A stretch of 64,000 nucleotides of DNA, from NCBI GenBank assembly GCA_964036315.1, contig OZ038495.1, positions 30,719,878 to 30,783,877 of the forward strand, written 5' to 3'. This document shows positions 1 to 10,895 of this stretch, in pieces (position 1 is the stretch's first letter; every line of letters begins with the position of its first letter). The position numbers were made by a program, and so were the translations under genes. The DNA is from Acanthosepion esculentum. Taxonomy: Eukaryota > Mollusca > Cephalopoda > Sepiida > Sepiidae. The notes under the pieces are model-generated. The model was given only the letters and a program-made list of their open reading frames with translations, was not told the origin of the DNA and ran no database searches.

Positions 1-299
1 TTTTTATCGTTGGACAATAAGAAAATGAACTTCATTATAAAAATTAAACATACTGTTGATTTCTTCATTTTTTTTGTTCTGCTATAAAAAATAAATTTGA
101 TTTTCAATCTGTGCATAAATACTTTTCTACCTGAAACCTCAAAAGTCATCTTCACTATCTTTGGAGAAATTTCAGTCCAAAGATGAGTTCTGAATTCTTC
201 ACCAAACAATTATCATATTTCTGTTTCTCATATGCCACTTGAAATCGACTCTTTCTCTTCACCTTCTCGTTTTTAATTTTTCTACTTATCTTGTTCTTC

Positions 300-510
300 T
301 ATGTTCGCTGTTCTTTGAGGAAGTGGTGATCATGGTTCTCCACAACAACCTATCCTTTGTAGCTCTTAGTAAGCCCCCGCCCCATTGCCTGTTCTGCAAT
401 TAACTTACACAACTTTGATAGATAGCTTACACGCAAGTTTTCCTCTGTCCCACTTGCTTTCAATATGCAAGTGTCAAATTCTCCAAGCCGTCTTTTCTCC
501 ATAACTGTGT
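300..510 (-). pseudogene. RTE-like LINE, 3' end of reverse-transcriptase ORF (fragment)
   Basis: On the minus strand this stretch encodes, with frame breaks, the C-terminal tail of an RTE-type endonuclease/reverse transcriptase. Recognisable pieces are LLRATKDRLLWRTMI, matching the family's 'DR..WR.MI' ending, and upstream of it a degenerate 'MRKEGLENLILTGRIEG' block. The same C-terminal blocks are clearer in the copies at 1.34-1.94 kb and 44.7-45.1 kb. Stop codons and indels make it a pseudogene. The 5' part is missing, as is usual for 5'-truncated LINE copies. Family assignment rests on resemblance to BovB/RTE C-terminal regions and was not confirmed by a search. Confidence 0.55.
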
Positions 511-1260
511 TACAATTGTATATGAATGTGCATTTCTTTCCTTTCTATCACCTTCCAATTTTTTTACTTTACTATTATTTTATTTTAAATTTTCTTTTCT
601 TCAAATTCCTGTTTCCAAACATTTTTGTCCATGTTATCGTCTTTTGTTTTGTTTTCATATATACTGAATTTAATTCTCGCTCTAAATACTATTCGTTCAA
701 TGTGCAAAACGGCAATATATAAAACTATATGAACTATAATCAGTCATATGCATGGCTGCATTTAACAGTCGATTTTCCAGATTCTTCTTCGTCAATTCCC
801 TTCATAAAATATTAATGTCTTAATTACCCCAATCTTTTTTTCACTTGAGATTAGAAAACCACTCAAAATTCTCAATCTCCAGAAAACATGTTTAAAGCAG
901 AAACGAAAGATGATTTTGCACGTTGCTATCTCACAAAACAAGAAAATAAGCCTTGATTTCTCTTATTTACTCTGCAGGGAGTGTGTTGTAATCGATATTA
1001 TATAAGCTATACATGTCTCATGTTATGCCAACAAAAGTATATTACTGTGACGAAGTGGGTATCTACCCACGCAAACGTGTAGCACAAATGAGGGTTTACA
1101 GCGAACAGCCTTAACTATAGCAAGTTATTGTTTTATGATACAGAAATGGGAAAGAAGGTGAGACAAGGCTTGATTTTGTTTAATTATTTTATAATATGTG
1201 AAAAAAGATGAAGAATGATAATTAACTTCGAGAAATTACATGGGTGGGATCTTCGTAAGA
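511..1260. other. AT-rich stretch with no recognisable gene
   Basis: Only short frames are visible. The 85-residue plus-strand frame at 465-722 is a run of F, I, L and Y codons typical of AT-rich noncoding DNA. No repeat family was recognised. Confidence 0.5.
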
Positions 1261-1263
1261 TAT

Positions 1264-1944
1264 AGAACCTGGATATTAACTAGGATTTAGTTTAGTATAA
1301 CGGGATATGATTCTATATTCAGTCTGGGACATAAAATCAAGCGGGGGCTGAAATTTCAATATCTGGGAAATTTTTTGACAGATGATGGGAAGTGCGACGC
1401 TGAAAATCGAAGACGTATTGGGATGGCCAAGGACGCATTCCAAAAGCTAGGCAGAGTATTGCGAGACAGGAGGATTTCTTTGCTAACAAAGAAGAGTACT
1501 GAGCTACTAAGAGACATCTGTCCTCCTGCACGGCAGCGAATTTCGGACGGTCTCCTCAAAGATGAAGAAGGGACTCGAGGCAAGGTATGGTTCTACAGAA
1601 GGATGCTAAGGATATCCTGAACCGAACATGTGAGCAACGATGCCGTTTTGGAGAGGATGCAAACATGGAGGAAGCTTATATTTAACATCAGGAAGAGGCA
1701 CCTGAAATTTCTGGGACACGTAATGAGAAAAGAGGGCTTGAAGAATCTGATACTCACAGGTCGAATAGAGGGAAAGCGAGACAAGAGAAAACAACGTATG
1801 TCATACCTAGCGGGCTTAAGCAAGTGGATGACAGAACAGATCCCGGGGGAAGTAGCAAAAGGACAAAACTTATTGAGAGCTACAAGTGATAGGGGGGAGG
1901 AGGAGAGCTATGACGCCTACGTCTTGAAGAGACATGTAACTTAA
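1264..1944 (+). pseudogene. RTE-like LINE endonuclease/reverse transcriptase, C-terminal fragment
   Basis: Decayed C-terminal third of a non-LTR retrotransposon polyprotein, which would copy its own mRNA at a nicked target. Two overlapping frames carry the blocks expected after the RT core: TDDGKCDAENRRRIGMAKDAF, then VWFYRRMLRIS at 1590-1617, then after a TGA stop and frame change TEHVSNDAVLERMQ, LKFLGHVMRKEGL and RIEGKRDKRKQRM. This order matches the tail of BovB/RTE-type elements. The catalytic YADD box and the N-terminal endonuclease are absent, so the copy is 5'-truncated and inactive. Its 3' side continues into a 112-bp tandem repeat. Related fragments lie at 300-510, 27.54-28.15 and 44.69-45.13 kb. 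The LINE class is fairly sure; the clade is inferred. Confidence 0.8.
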
Positions 1945-2118
1945 AAATAAAATAATAAAAAAACCTCTACTCTTGTCAAGCCGGGAGGATTTGACAAGTG
2001 ATAGGGGGAATGGAGAGCTATAATCGCATACGTCTTGAAGAGACATGTAACCTAAAAATAACAAAAAAGAATCACGCTCTACACTTGTCAAACCCGACGG
2101 ATTTGACAAGTGATAACT
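1882..2118 (+). repeat. Tandem duplication of the LINE 3' tail (112-bp period)
   Basis: The string ACAAGTGATA recurs at 1882, 1994 and 2106, a constant period of 112 bp. Each full unit carries GAGAGCTATxxxCGCxTACGTC, then TTGAAGAGACATGTAAC, an A-rich segment, then TTGTCAA and TTTGACAAGTGATA. The array directly follows the RTE-like ORF remnant, so it is best read as a duplicated 3' untranslated tail. Confidence 0.8.
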
Positions 2119-2900
2119 TAATTTCTTAGCATAATATTAAATTATCTTTTAAATCTCTTGAGATTAGGCTGTTTATATAAATATTTATTTGTGCGGTTTC
2201 GTAGGCAGTATAATTTGGGACAATTGGCTTTTTTTGAGAAAATCAGTCAGTCGATTACTGGGCCAATTTGTTTATCTTGTTTACATAAATATATGTTCAC
2301 CAGTGTTCTCATAGAAATAGCAGCAGTTAGAAAACTGGATAACCTGAAGTTTGTCACCGCCAAGAACTGCCTGATGAGAGTTTAATTAAAATTACAACGA
2401 GATTGATATGTAACTCCCTGTATGATGTACTCTTCTGTTTTGTAAAGAATATAGTTAGACGTGAAACTGCGCCATACCAAAAATAGTAAGTTAATTTTCA
2501 ATCACGAAGAAAATGGTATCATCAAATACATTAATGTATCTATATTGCAAAAGTGTATGTACACAATTAATTTACTCAAAATTGACGGTGAATTATATAA
2601 TTAATAAGAATAGTTATATCTATTATAAAGTTACTAGCACTAACAGTACAACACTTTCGCAACAAAATGACATATTTGTTACATTGAAACACTAACAATT
2701 TAGTAGATAGCAGATGCAACACCATCGAAACATCGCATTTTACATACACCTATCTAGCCCCATACTAAACTAGCTTCTATCTTTATATGAGCCCATTTTG
2801 CATAAAGTTTGCATTTCCTTGCTTTCAAATGAAATCTTTGACTTTTTTTAAACATGAATCAGGGAAAATATCGTTTTCCAAGACGATAGTTCATATTTTG
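2119..2900. other. AT-rich stretch, nothing assigned
   Basis: Short frames only. No tandem structure, recognisable transposon protein or tRNA-like head was found. Confidence 0.45.
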
Positions 2901-2901
2901 A

Positions 2902-3240
2902 GGCACGGTGGAGCAACGGATAGCGGCTCGGATTGAGTAATCAGAGAGCCGAGTTCAAATTCCAGTCGAATCCATTGCATTCACTTACGTGCAAATAACC
3001 TTGGTATGAATACTCGTCTTCTCCCCCCCCCACCGACCAGACCGGGTTATTTAGCCTTGGATGACAACTAGTCTAACACAGAAAGAAATGACAACCATCA
3101 GTCATGTATCGAATGATACATGATCGCTTTAGCGTGGATCATGCTTGGCACATAACGGACTGATAGAGATGAAGAAAAGGCAAAACGTTAAACTGCCATC
3201 ATGAGAATACTGGTATGCATGAAAAGTAAGGGGTCTGGTG
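2902..3240 (+). repeat. tRNA-derived SINE, family A
   Basis: A tRNA-like head starts at about 2902, with an A-box-like segment GGTGGAGCAACGGATAG and a B-box GAGTTCAAATTCC at 2951-2963. It is followed by ATTCACTTACGTGC and a body holding TCAGTCATGTATCGAATGAT. The same head and body occur in reverse at 40.63-41.33 kb, and the head recurs at 58.32-58.41 kb. That establishes an interspersed family, probably once transcribed by RNA polymerase III. Confidence 0.75.
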
Positions 3241-3894
3241 CCATAAAAAATATATATTTAAATTAGAAACTACATGGCTTCCCCTTCAAATTTTCCCCGG
3301 GACTTTTCCATCTTTCTCTACCACGCTTCTATGCACTGTTGGAAGGATTCATCGAGTAGCAATCTCTCGTTACGATCCTCTTACTAACCTTCACACCTTC
3401 CCTCGTTCTTGGAGAAAAAAAATAAAAGTTACGCAGAGGAAGATCAGGTGGATAAGGAAGTTATTCCTGTACAACAATGTTTTTTTTTGTCTCGGATAGG
3501 AACTCCCGGGGGCTTAGGGCGTTGTGAACAGGTGCATAGTCGTTGTGAAGCAGCCACGTTTGTCCGGTCTCAAAAGCATGTGAAAATAATGCAATGATTG
3601 CAGAAAGCTAAGATTACAGTTTTATACTCCCATGATATCATGTCAGATGATAACTCGTTTATCCCTATGTTTCCCATAGCTCACACAGCTAACGCAGTCC
3701 TGTTACTTTTCAGACAGACGCCGTATGTTCATATTGTGATCCAATGATTCGCAAAAGTTAATAAACACGGGACTATTAAATTAAAACGTCGGTTCGCGTA
3801 TTTGGTGCTCTAGTAGCTGTGAGTTCATTCACGGACGGTCTGTGTGTACATAAAATCAGTAGGGACAGAGGGCGCAATAACCGAGCAGTACTAC
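3241..3894. other. Unassigned stretch left of the 119-bp array
   Basis: No coding signal. The small frame at 3409-3597 shows no family resemblance. The last about 90 bp lead directly into the tandem array. Confidence 0.4.
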
Positions 3895-4608
3895 GAATAA
3901 TGACTACACGAAATATCTCCAGACGTTGATAGTCTACCCTCGTAGATTAAATAATACGTTCAACCATGTATTCCTTGTCGGTTACTCGGATAGGAATACA
4001 CATGATGGAGGCCGAATAATGACTACACGAAATATCTCCAGACGTTGATAGTCTACCCTCGTAGATTAAATAATACGTTCAACCATGTATTCCTTGTCGG
4101 TTACTCGGATAGGAATACACATGATGGAGGCCGAATAATGACTACACGAAATATCTCCAGACGTTGATAGTCTACCCTCGTAGATTAAATAATACGTTCA
4201 ACCATGTATTCCTTGTCGGTTACTCGGATAGGAATACACATGATGGAGGCCGAATAATGACTACACGAAATATCTCCAGACGTTGATAGTCTACCCTCGT
4301 AGATTAAATAATACGTTCAACCATGTATTCCTTGTCGGTTACTCGGATAGGAATACACATGATGGAGGCCGAATAATGACTACACGAAATATCTCCAGAC
4401 GTTGATAGTCTACCCTCGTAGATTAAATAATACGTTCAACCATGTATTCCTTGTCGGTTACTCGGATAGGAATACACATGATGGAGGCCGAATAATGACT
4501 ACACGAAATATCTCCAGACGTTGATAGTCTACCCTCGTAGATTAAATAATACGTTCAACCATGTATTCCTTGTCGGTTACTCGGATAGGAATACACATGA
4601 TGGAGGCC
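3895..4608 (+). repeat. Six identical 119-bp tandem repeats
   Basis: Units start at 3895, 4014, 4133, 4252, 4371 and 4490, each beginning GAATAATGACTACACGAAAT and ending ATGATGGAGGCC. By eye all six are identical, with exactly 119 bp spacing. Each unit has two potential hairpins: TGTATTCC paired with GGAATACA around an 18-nt loop, and TCTAC-CCTC-GTAGA. It contains no open frame of note. Such homogeneity implies a recent expansion, or assembly of a young satellite. Confidence 0.97.
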
Positions 4609-4881
4609 GTAAGGTATGACACAAAAAAAAATCATGTGAAAAATCCCATTGACACTCAAGAAATGGATCGGAGAAGATGAAATATTCATTAACTAAGAAA
4701 GTAAAGCAATTGGCAAATCAGAAAAGAAGCAGACAATTCTCGAGTTATTATGTTCCCCGATTCTTTATCTTCCATGGGAGAATGGGAAAGGGGGGAATTA
4801 GGAAACCGGCTTTTCCTGGAGTTTACTCTACGAGTACTGAAGATCAGTGGAGGAATGAACATGTCACTCACGAGGCAGTTT
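4609..4881. other. Short spacer between 119-bp array and SINE-B
   Basis: Holds a 76-residue plus-strand frame (4677-4907) that runs into the SINE head. It shows no recognisable domain and is probably chance. Confidence 0.4.
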
Positions 4882-5183
4882 TCAAGGACACATGGCTCAG
4901 TGGATAAAGGCGTTGGTTAGATCCAGTGAGAGGACCGAAAAAGTGTGAGTACAATACCCGGTTAAGGCAGTGGAGAAATTGGAGAGGGGAATTAATATGA
5001 GATAACTGATAACTGACATCCACTAGACATGGCACGTGGAACTGGAACAGTCTACCCCAGTGAGCGAAATAAAGGGTTCAGTTCGACATTCCAACCACCC
5101 GAAGAAGGCCGGAGTACAACGGTCGAAACGTTGTAATAAATATGGCGACAAAGATGATGGCAATAGTCCGAATAAAGAGTATA
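4882..5183 (+). repeat. tRNA-derived SINE, family B (nearly full length)
   Basis: The head TCAAGGACACATGGCTCAG starts at 4882 with an A-box-like TGGCTCAGTGGATAAAGG. The B-box is GTGAGTACAATACCCGG at about 4944-4961. Then come the family landmarks: AAGGCAGTGGAGAA, GGCACGTGGAACT, CAGTCTACCCCAGTGAGCG, GGTTCAGTTCGACATTCC, GAAGAAGGCCGGAG, ACGTTGTAATAAATATGGCG and AATAGTCCGAATAA. The 3' end passes straight into (TC)n then (TA)n. More than ten other copies or fragments lie in the window, mostly as inverted pairs. Confidence 0.85.

Positions 5184-5185
<2 letters not shown>

Positions 5186-5274
<89 letters not shown>
5186..5274. repeat. (TC)n followed by (TA)n microsatellite
   Basis: Uninterrupted (TC)n at 5186-5220 is joined to (AT)n at 5221-5274, directly at the 3' end of a SINE-B copy. 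Confidence 0.95.
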
Positions 5275-5276
<2 letters not shown>

Positions 5277-5337
5277 GCGATGGATGAATTGAAAAATGAG
5301 AATAACACTGACATCTCATTTTAACATATAAAATTAT

Positions 5338-5625
5338 CAAACCCTCATCGATAAATTCGGATTTCTGTTCTTATCAAAACTACCAGAGTGAGTTTGCTGA
5401 GCTGCTGTACCTTCGTAATCACCATTAGACTCATCAGTCTTTCTCCAAATCCTCTGTCCTGTCCCCAGATTGACAGTCAATGATTCTGAAATGTTCATAT
5501 CAGAGCTTCCGGTGTGAATGTCAAGAAGAACATCATGCCGTTTCCAAATTTCTACCGGAGTAAGTTGCATCATAATGCTCTTTTTCTCACAGACAGTGCC
5601 AAATGAATCTACTATACTATGCAGT
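5338..5625 (-). CDS. Possible 3'-terminal coding exon, unknown protein
   Basis: On the minus strand a frame of 78 residues from Met (at 5573) to stop (at 5337) reads MMQLTPVEIWKRHDVLLDIH and ends NRNPNLSMRV. It stays open upstream, through SIVDSFGTVCEKK, to about 5620. There a pyrimidine tract (a run of T, then TTGATTTTGTCGACTGCATAG) resembles a splice acceptor. Composition is mixed and polar, unlike the Y/I/F-rich chance frames around it, and no transposon domain is visible. It could be the last exon of a host gene or an unrecognised repeat. I do not recognise the protein and no partner exon was found. Confidence 0.3.
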
Positions 5626-6476
<851 letters not shown>

Positions 6477-6983
6477 CCTACTTGTTATTCTGAAAAAAAA
6501 ATCGAATTTTACGTTGCATTTAATTCGTCAATTTATTTATTCTCAGATCGGACGAGAAAGAGAAAAATTGACGTAATAAAAACTACAGTTTGATAGTCAT
6601 TTTAATCAGATAATTAGCATTATTACTTTCGCAAATTTTGTAATTAAGAGGAAACACTAATTAACATGGAATGTGTATTCATCTGTGTTAATTACTCGGC
6701 ACAAACAGAGATCATTTTTGCAAATCCTGTTCACCCCGCTCTGATGCAAGAGATAGTTTTAACAGCTGACATATGGTTGTCCATAAGTCACTCATGCGTA
6801 TTCTGATTCAAACTGGCAGGGTTCGTTTGTCATTTCATAAGTGGTATCCAGAAACCTATTGGAACAGCCTGAGGAATGTCTTTGAGTAACCGAGGTCTAT
6901 ACTGGCATTTCGGAACGGTTTTACCTTAATGTGTTCTACCGTACAGTTTACTACAAGGTACTCTTCACTATTCTATATATATA

Positions 6984-7790
6984 TACACTCCGAAAGTATT
7001 GGTACGGCAAAGCAAATTCCTTTGTTTTTACACTATTTACATTATTCAGACTATTGTCCTCATCTTTGTTGCCATATTTATCAGAATATATCTAGAGATC
7101 CTTTGCTTTAGTTGTTCATTGAAGTCATTTGGGTTTAAGGATTAATACAAGACAATAGGCCCTTAATGTCAGGTTTAATTTCCTGTTATTCACATTTAGA
7201 TATTTTAAACAACTTAGGATATACCACCCTTTATTTGAACGTACCCATTTTTTCAAGTGCGTAAAACTATTGGAAAAACGGGACTGACAGGTCACGTTTC
7301 CGATGTGTTGGCTTTTAGGTTGATTGTTTAAACACTAAGCAACTCTGAATTACTACTCTTCGTTTTAATCTTGGTCTTCACCTGTAACGACTGTATTTCT
7401 TGTTAAAAAAGATAAACTAGCTGTCTATGTGAGGAAAGCAAATCATTTGAAACTGAGTAAAAAGAAAATCGATCAGAGCCATAGGACAAAGATTGGGTAT
7501 AGACAAGGCAACAATTTCGAATGTCCGGAGAAAAAGAAAGAAACTACTGGTTTACTGATCAATAGCCACAGAACAGGTCGGCCAAGTAAAACAACAGCAG
7601 TTGATGCCAGAAAGATTATTAGAATCACCAGTAAAAACACCAAAACAACAGTTAGTGACATCATGTCCACAGTGCAAGGCAATATGTTTCACAATTCACC
7701 ATTCTAAAAGGACTTTGAGAGCAGAAATATAGAAGCAAGATGCAAACTACTCATCAACAGTAAGAATCGGAAGGCCAGATTTATTTTTGA
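6984..7790 (+). pseudogene. Tc1-like DNA transposon remnant, N-terminal transposase
   Basis: A plus-strand frame at 7429-7707 reads KLSKKKIDQSHRTKIGYRQG and then GRPSKTTAVDARKIIRITSK. This is the layout of the paired-type helix-turn-helix region of Tc1 transposases, with the GRP(S/A)K hinge between the two DNA-binding halves, followed by NTKTTVSDIM. The catalytic DDE core is missing. Upstream, CGAAAGTATTGGTACGGCAA at about 6990-7010 resembles Tc1 terminal inverted repeats, so the element probably began there. A SINE-B tail fragment sits between that putative end and the ORF. The copy is incomplete and inactive. Confidence 0.65.
7024..7090 (-). repeat. SINE-B 3' tail fragment
   Basis: CTATTTACATTATTCAGACT followed by ATTGTCCTCATCTTTGTTGC and CATATTTATC is the reverse complement of the SINE-B 3' end. 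Confidence 0.8.
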
Positions 7791-7890
7791 ATATTAAAAC
7801 ATGTTAAATATCGCTACATAATGACAACTATGTTTCAATACTACAAATGTGTCTCCTCGGGCGATGTTAAACTACTGGCCAGCGAAAGAT
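7786..7890 (+). repeat. Penelope-like element terminal repeat (left copy)
   Basis: ATTAAAACATGTTAAATATC, then GCTACATAATG, then TGTCTCCTCGGGCGATGTT. The same sequence lies inverted at 9199-9300, on the other side of the Penelope-like ORF remnant. A third copy is at 19.5-19.64 kb beside the second Penelope-like element. Confidence 0.75.
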
Positions 7891-7929
7891 TAATTTTAAT
7901 TATTTTACTAAGAGAGTTACTTTTAGGGA

Positions 7930-8400
7930 AATTATCAATTAAATGGAGGAATATGTGGCCTAGCTTATTAACAGAAGCACACTAATTCTAACTTATAGCT
8001 GCACCGATAATCTTAAGAAGATTATAAAGAAGCATAGTAATAAAATTCTAAACCAATTTAAAAATCTGGATAAAAATTCACTTCCCAAGATAAATACTGT
8101 CAATAATATTAACCAATATAATTGTAAAGATTTTAACGAGTACCCATTAGGAATACGGATGTTTAAAAACCTATTTTGTTTATCTGTGTTCTATTTCTAA
8201 AATAGATAATCGGATTGTTGAAAAGAATTATATTGGCATTATTAAGAATTCTTTCAAGACTAGGTGGTATCAACATACCTTAACCTTCACCAATAGTACT
8301 TATAAAAATAGTACATCTCCTTATAAATATTTTTGGAATTTAAAGAAGCTAAAAGAACTCCTAAAGTAAAATGGAAAATTTAGGAAAATCTAGAACATGT
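7930..8400 (+). pseudogene. Penelope-like element: linker and GIY-YIG endonuclease remnant
   Basis: One frame reads LTYSCTDNLKKIIKKHSNKI and continues to a stop. A second frame then gives EKNYIGIIKNSFKTRWYQH followed by TLTFTNSTYKNST. The second part matches the GIY-YIG nuclease start (Y-I-G, then R-W-Y-x-H) that follows reverse transcriptase in Penelope-like elements. The minus-strand copy at 20.4-20.9 kb has the same two blocks in the same order with near-identical residues, confirming the family. The reverse transcriptase is not visible here, so the copy is 5'-truncated and broken by a frameshift. It sits between inverted terminal repeats at 7786-7890 and 9199-9391. Confidence 0.8.
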
Positions 8401-9198
8401 TGATCTTTAAATGACCGCTATTTTCTATGCAATGAAAAATCAGAAATTATCAGATTTTCTGATAAAAACTCATTATTAAACTAAAGAAGTGAATTGATAG
8501 TAAATTGAAGGCATAGCCGACCTTTTACCATGCAATATGTTTAAACTTTTAATTTGATAATACTTTGTCCTATAGTAATAACCAGTAAAAGAAATGCTGT
8601 GCACCTATTAAGGCTTACGATTCTATGTTTATAATTCATTTTGATTTAATATTGCTTTGGATCTATGTTTCGGTTAGTATTATTAATATCTTAGAGTGGT
8701 GTACAAGTGTTTAGTTAGTAATATTAACATCTTACATTCATTCGTTGGTGTTAATCACATATTACAAAAATGCTCTTTTTTTAACGATTGTATATTAATT
8801 TGCCAAAGTAGTTCTCTATTTTTGAAACGTTTTTTTTTTCAAACGGTTAAGTTATTACTAGTTTTTATAGGGACCTTTTAGAAATACACAATTTTATTTA
8901 AAAACCTGAACGAATATATAACTAGTTAGAATTATTTTAAATTACCTTCGAACCGGTTACGCTTTTACTTCTTAGGAAATTTAAACCTCTGACTTCGATA
9001 AAATTTACGAAATAAGGTAACAACCTATATCTGCCCATACGGAAGTTTACATGCAGACAACTTCGTGTAATGACCTATATTAATTTTTTCCGGTTATTTT
9101 GAATTTAGCCTACGTTAAATTCGATTGGTTATTCACGACAAAGCACACAAGCCTATATTTTAAAAGTAATCTGCTTTTCAAATTAAATTTATCTTTCA
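8401..9198. other. AT-rich 3' part of the Penelope-like element
   Basis: No open frame is recognised. The stretch lies between the endonuclease remnant and the inverted terminal repeat, so it is probably decayed 3' untranslated sequence. Confidence 0.4.
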
Positions 9199-9391
9199 CC
9201 TGGCAGTAGTTTAATATCACCCGAGGAGACAAATTTGTAGTGTTGAAATAGAATTGACATTATGTAGCGATATTGAACATGTTTTAATATGCTAAAATAA
9301 ATAATATTTAGCTCCACTCTGTATTGAGCCTACTTTTAAATTAAATATCACGTACAGAGGAATTATACTCCATTTTTTCTCATTTTACCTG
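9199..9391 (-). repeat. Penelope-like element terminal repeat (right, inverted copy)
   Basis: The reverse complement of 9199-9300 matches 7786-7890 closely. It extends through GGAATTATACTCCAT, which recurs in reverse at 19.43-19.46 kb next to the other Penelope-like element. The shared part with the 19.4-kb copy is about 190 bp. Confidence 0.75.
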
Positions 9392-9398
9392 GACATAT

Positions 9399-9767
<369 letters not shown>

Positions 9768-9816
9768 GTTACATATTATGAAATGGACAAAGTCCGACAA
9801 TTATTTTAAGGCATTT

Positions 9817-9977
9817 TATGTTTATACGTTCTTTTTTATAGATACAAATATTTAAGTAAATGCTCTGTTTTATAATAAACAGTATTAATAACATTTAGGC
9901 AGGTAAATATTATTAATACTGTTTATTATAAAACAGAGCATTTACTTAAATATTTGTATCTATAAAAAGAATGTATA

Positions 9978-9983
<6 letters not shown>
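9817..9983. repeat. Near-perfect palindrome, arms about 74 bp
   Basis: The left arm 9817-9890 and right arm 9911-9983 are reverse complements with about one mismatch and one indel, around a 20-bp centre in which ATTT and AAAT can extend the pairing. (TA)n tracts lie about 50 bp to the left (ending 9764) and immediately to the right (9981-10029). No ORF is inside. It looks like a foldback/MITE-type insertion in TA-rich DNA. Confidence 0.92.

Positions 9984-10029
<46 letters not shown>
9981..10029. repeat. (TA)n microsatellite
   Basis: Pure alternating AT, abutting the palindrome at 9817-9983. Confidence 0.95.
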
Positions 10030-10031
<2 letters not shown>

Positions 10032-10660
10032 CATGGTTTTGCCTCCTTTCAAACTAGCATTCAGGAAATGACTCGACTTCATTCAAAGGCTGGAAAATTC
10101 TTGGGAGACTGCATGCAAAATTTCGTTTTCGAAGTGGTTACATGTTCGTTATTAAGGGTTAGATTGAGTGCCAAGTTTACAGGGTTCTGAGAGAGTTCAC
10201 ATGTTATAGTCAGTAGCAGCCGCAAGATCCGTTAATATTTTCTGAGCAATTCAAATGGAACCTCTTGAAGGAAATGATTACATAACTTCAAAACCTCCGC
10301 TCTTATTGCTATTTGATTGCGGCCACTTAACATTTTGCATCGTCGAATATCAACCTCTTGATGACATCATAATTTTACCTTTAGTTGTTGCTAGGTTGGT
10401 GAAAATTTCACAACTATCTGATGAAAAAATCTTTGTTGGCGATTGTGTAGCGCAGTCCACTAGATCTGATGAAGAATCCTTTTCTCAGGGTTCATTCGAT
10501 CGAAGCCATTTTTAGTCATTGATTTAAGAAAGTGATTGCATACAGCTCAGAGTTTAGACATTTCTGAATGAGTTATTCATTATGCCTGACATCCATATTA
10601 GAGTCTAGATCTGAAGAGGCTATTTAAGAACATGGCTCATGTAAACAAATATAACCGGAG
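10030..10660. other. Unassigned stretch with an 86-residue frame
   Basis: A plus-strand frame at 10255-10515 begins MEPLEGNDYITSKPP and ends SFSQGSFDRSHF. It has mixed composition but no recognisable domain and no visible splice context. AGATCTGATGAAGAATCC at about 10463 and AGATCTGAAGAGGC near 10608 are similar short motifs, hinting at an unrecognised repeat. Confidence 0.3.
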
Positions 10661-10664
10661 TTAT

Positions 10665-10895
10665 TTTAAATAATGTTTTATTAAATAATGTTTATTAAGT
10701 TTACAACTTTAAACTCCAATCTTCTTCAAAGTACATTCCTCTCGGCTTAATGTACTTGTCCCATTGTTTTTTTCAATGCTGGAAACATTATTGAAACACT
10801 TCAGTGTGGAACTTTTCCATGACTTCTAGCGTTATTCTTGTCTCCCATTGTCTACGTCAGCAAAAGGTATCCCTCTCAGGTCATGTTTCATACTT
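10665..10895 (-). pseudogene. mariner-like transposase, C-terminal remnant
   Basis: Read on the minus strand with one frameshift, the sequence gives LRGIPFADVDNG, then LEVMEKFHTEVFQ, a stop, and KKQWDKYIKPRGMYFEEDW. The pattern 'W-D-K/R-C/Y-I ... G-x-Y-F-E' is the characteristic end of mariner-family transposases. Stops after VFQ and QH and a missing DDD core make it a pseudogene of the last 70 or so codons. No terminal inverted repeats were found. The family is likely from motif order; the subfamily is unknown. Confidence 0.6.

Noticed and set aside
3895..4608. Hammerhead ribozyme in the 119-bp repeat
   Set aside because: The GTTGATAG-TCTAC-CCTC-GTAGA-TTAAAT segment recalls CUGAUGA-stem II-GAAA in layout, but the conserved CUGAUGA and GAAA bases are not present on either strand by eye.
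3895..4608. CRISPR array
   Set aside because: Units are directly contiguous 119-mers with no unique spacers, and the DNA is eukaryotic.
4882..4961. Functional tRNA gene
   Set aside because: The head has polymerase III boxes but no foldable acceptor stem matching a tRNA, and is followed by the common SINE-B body.
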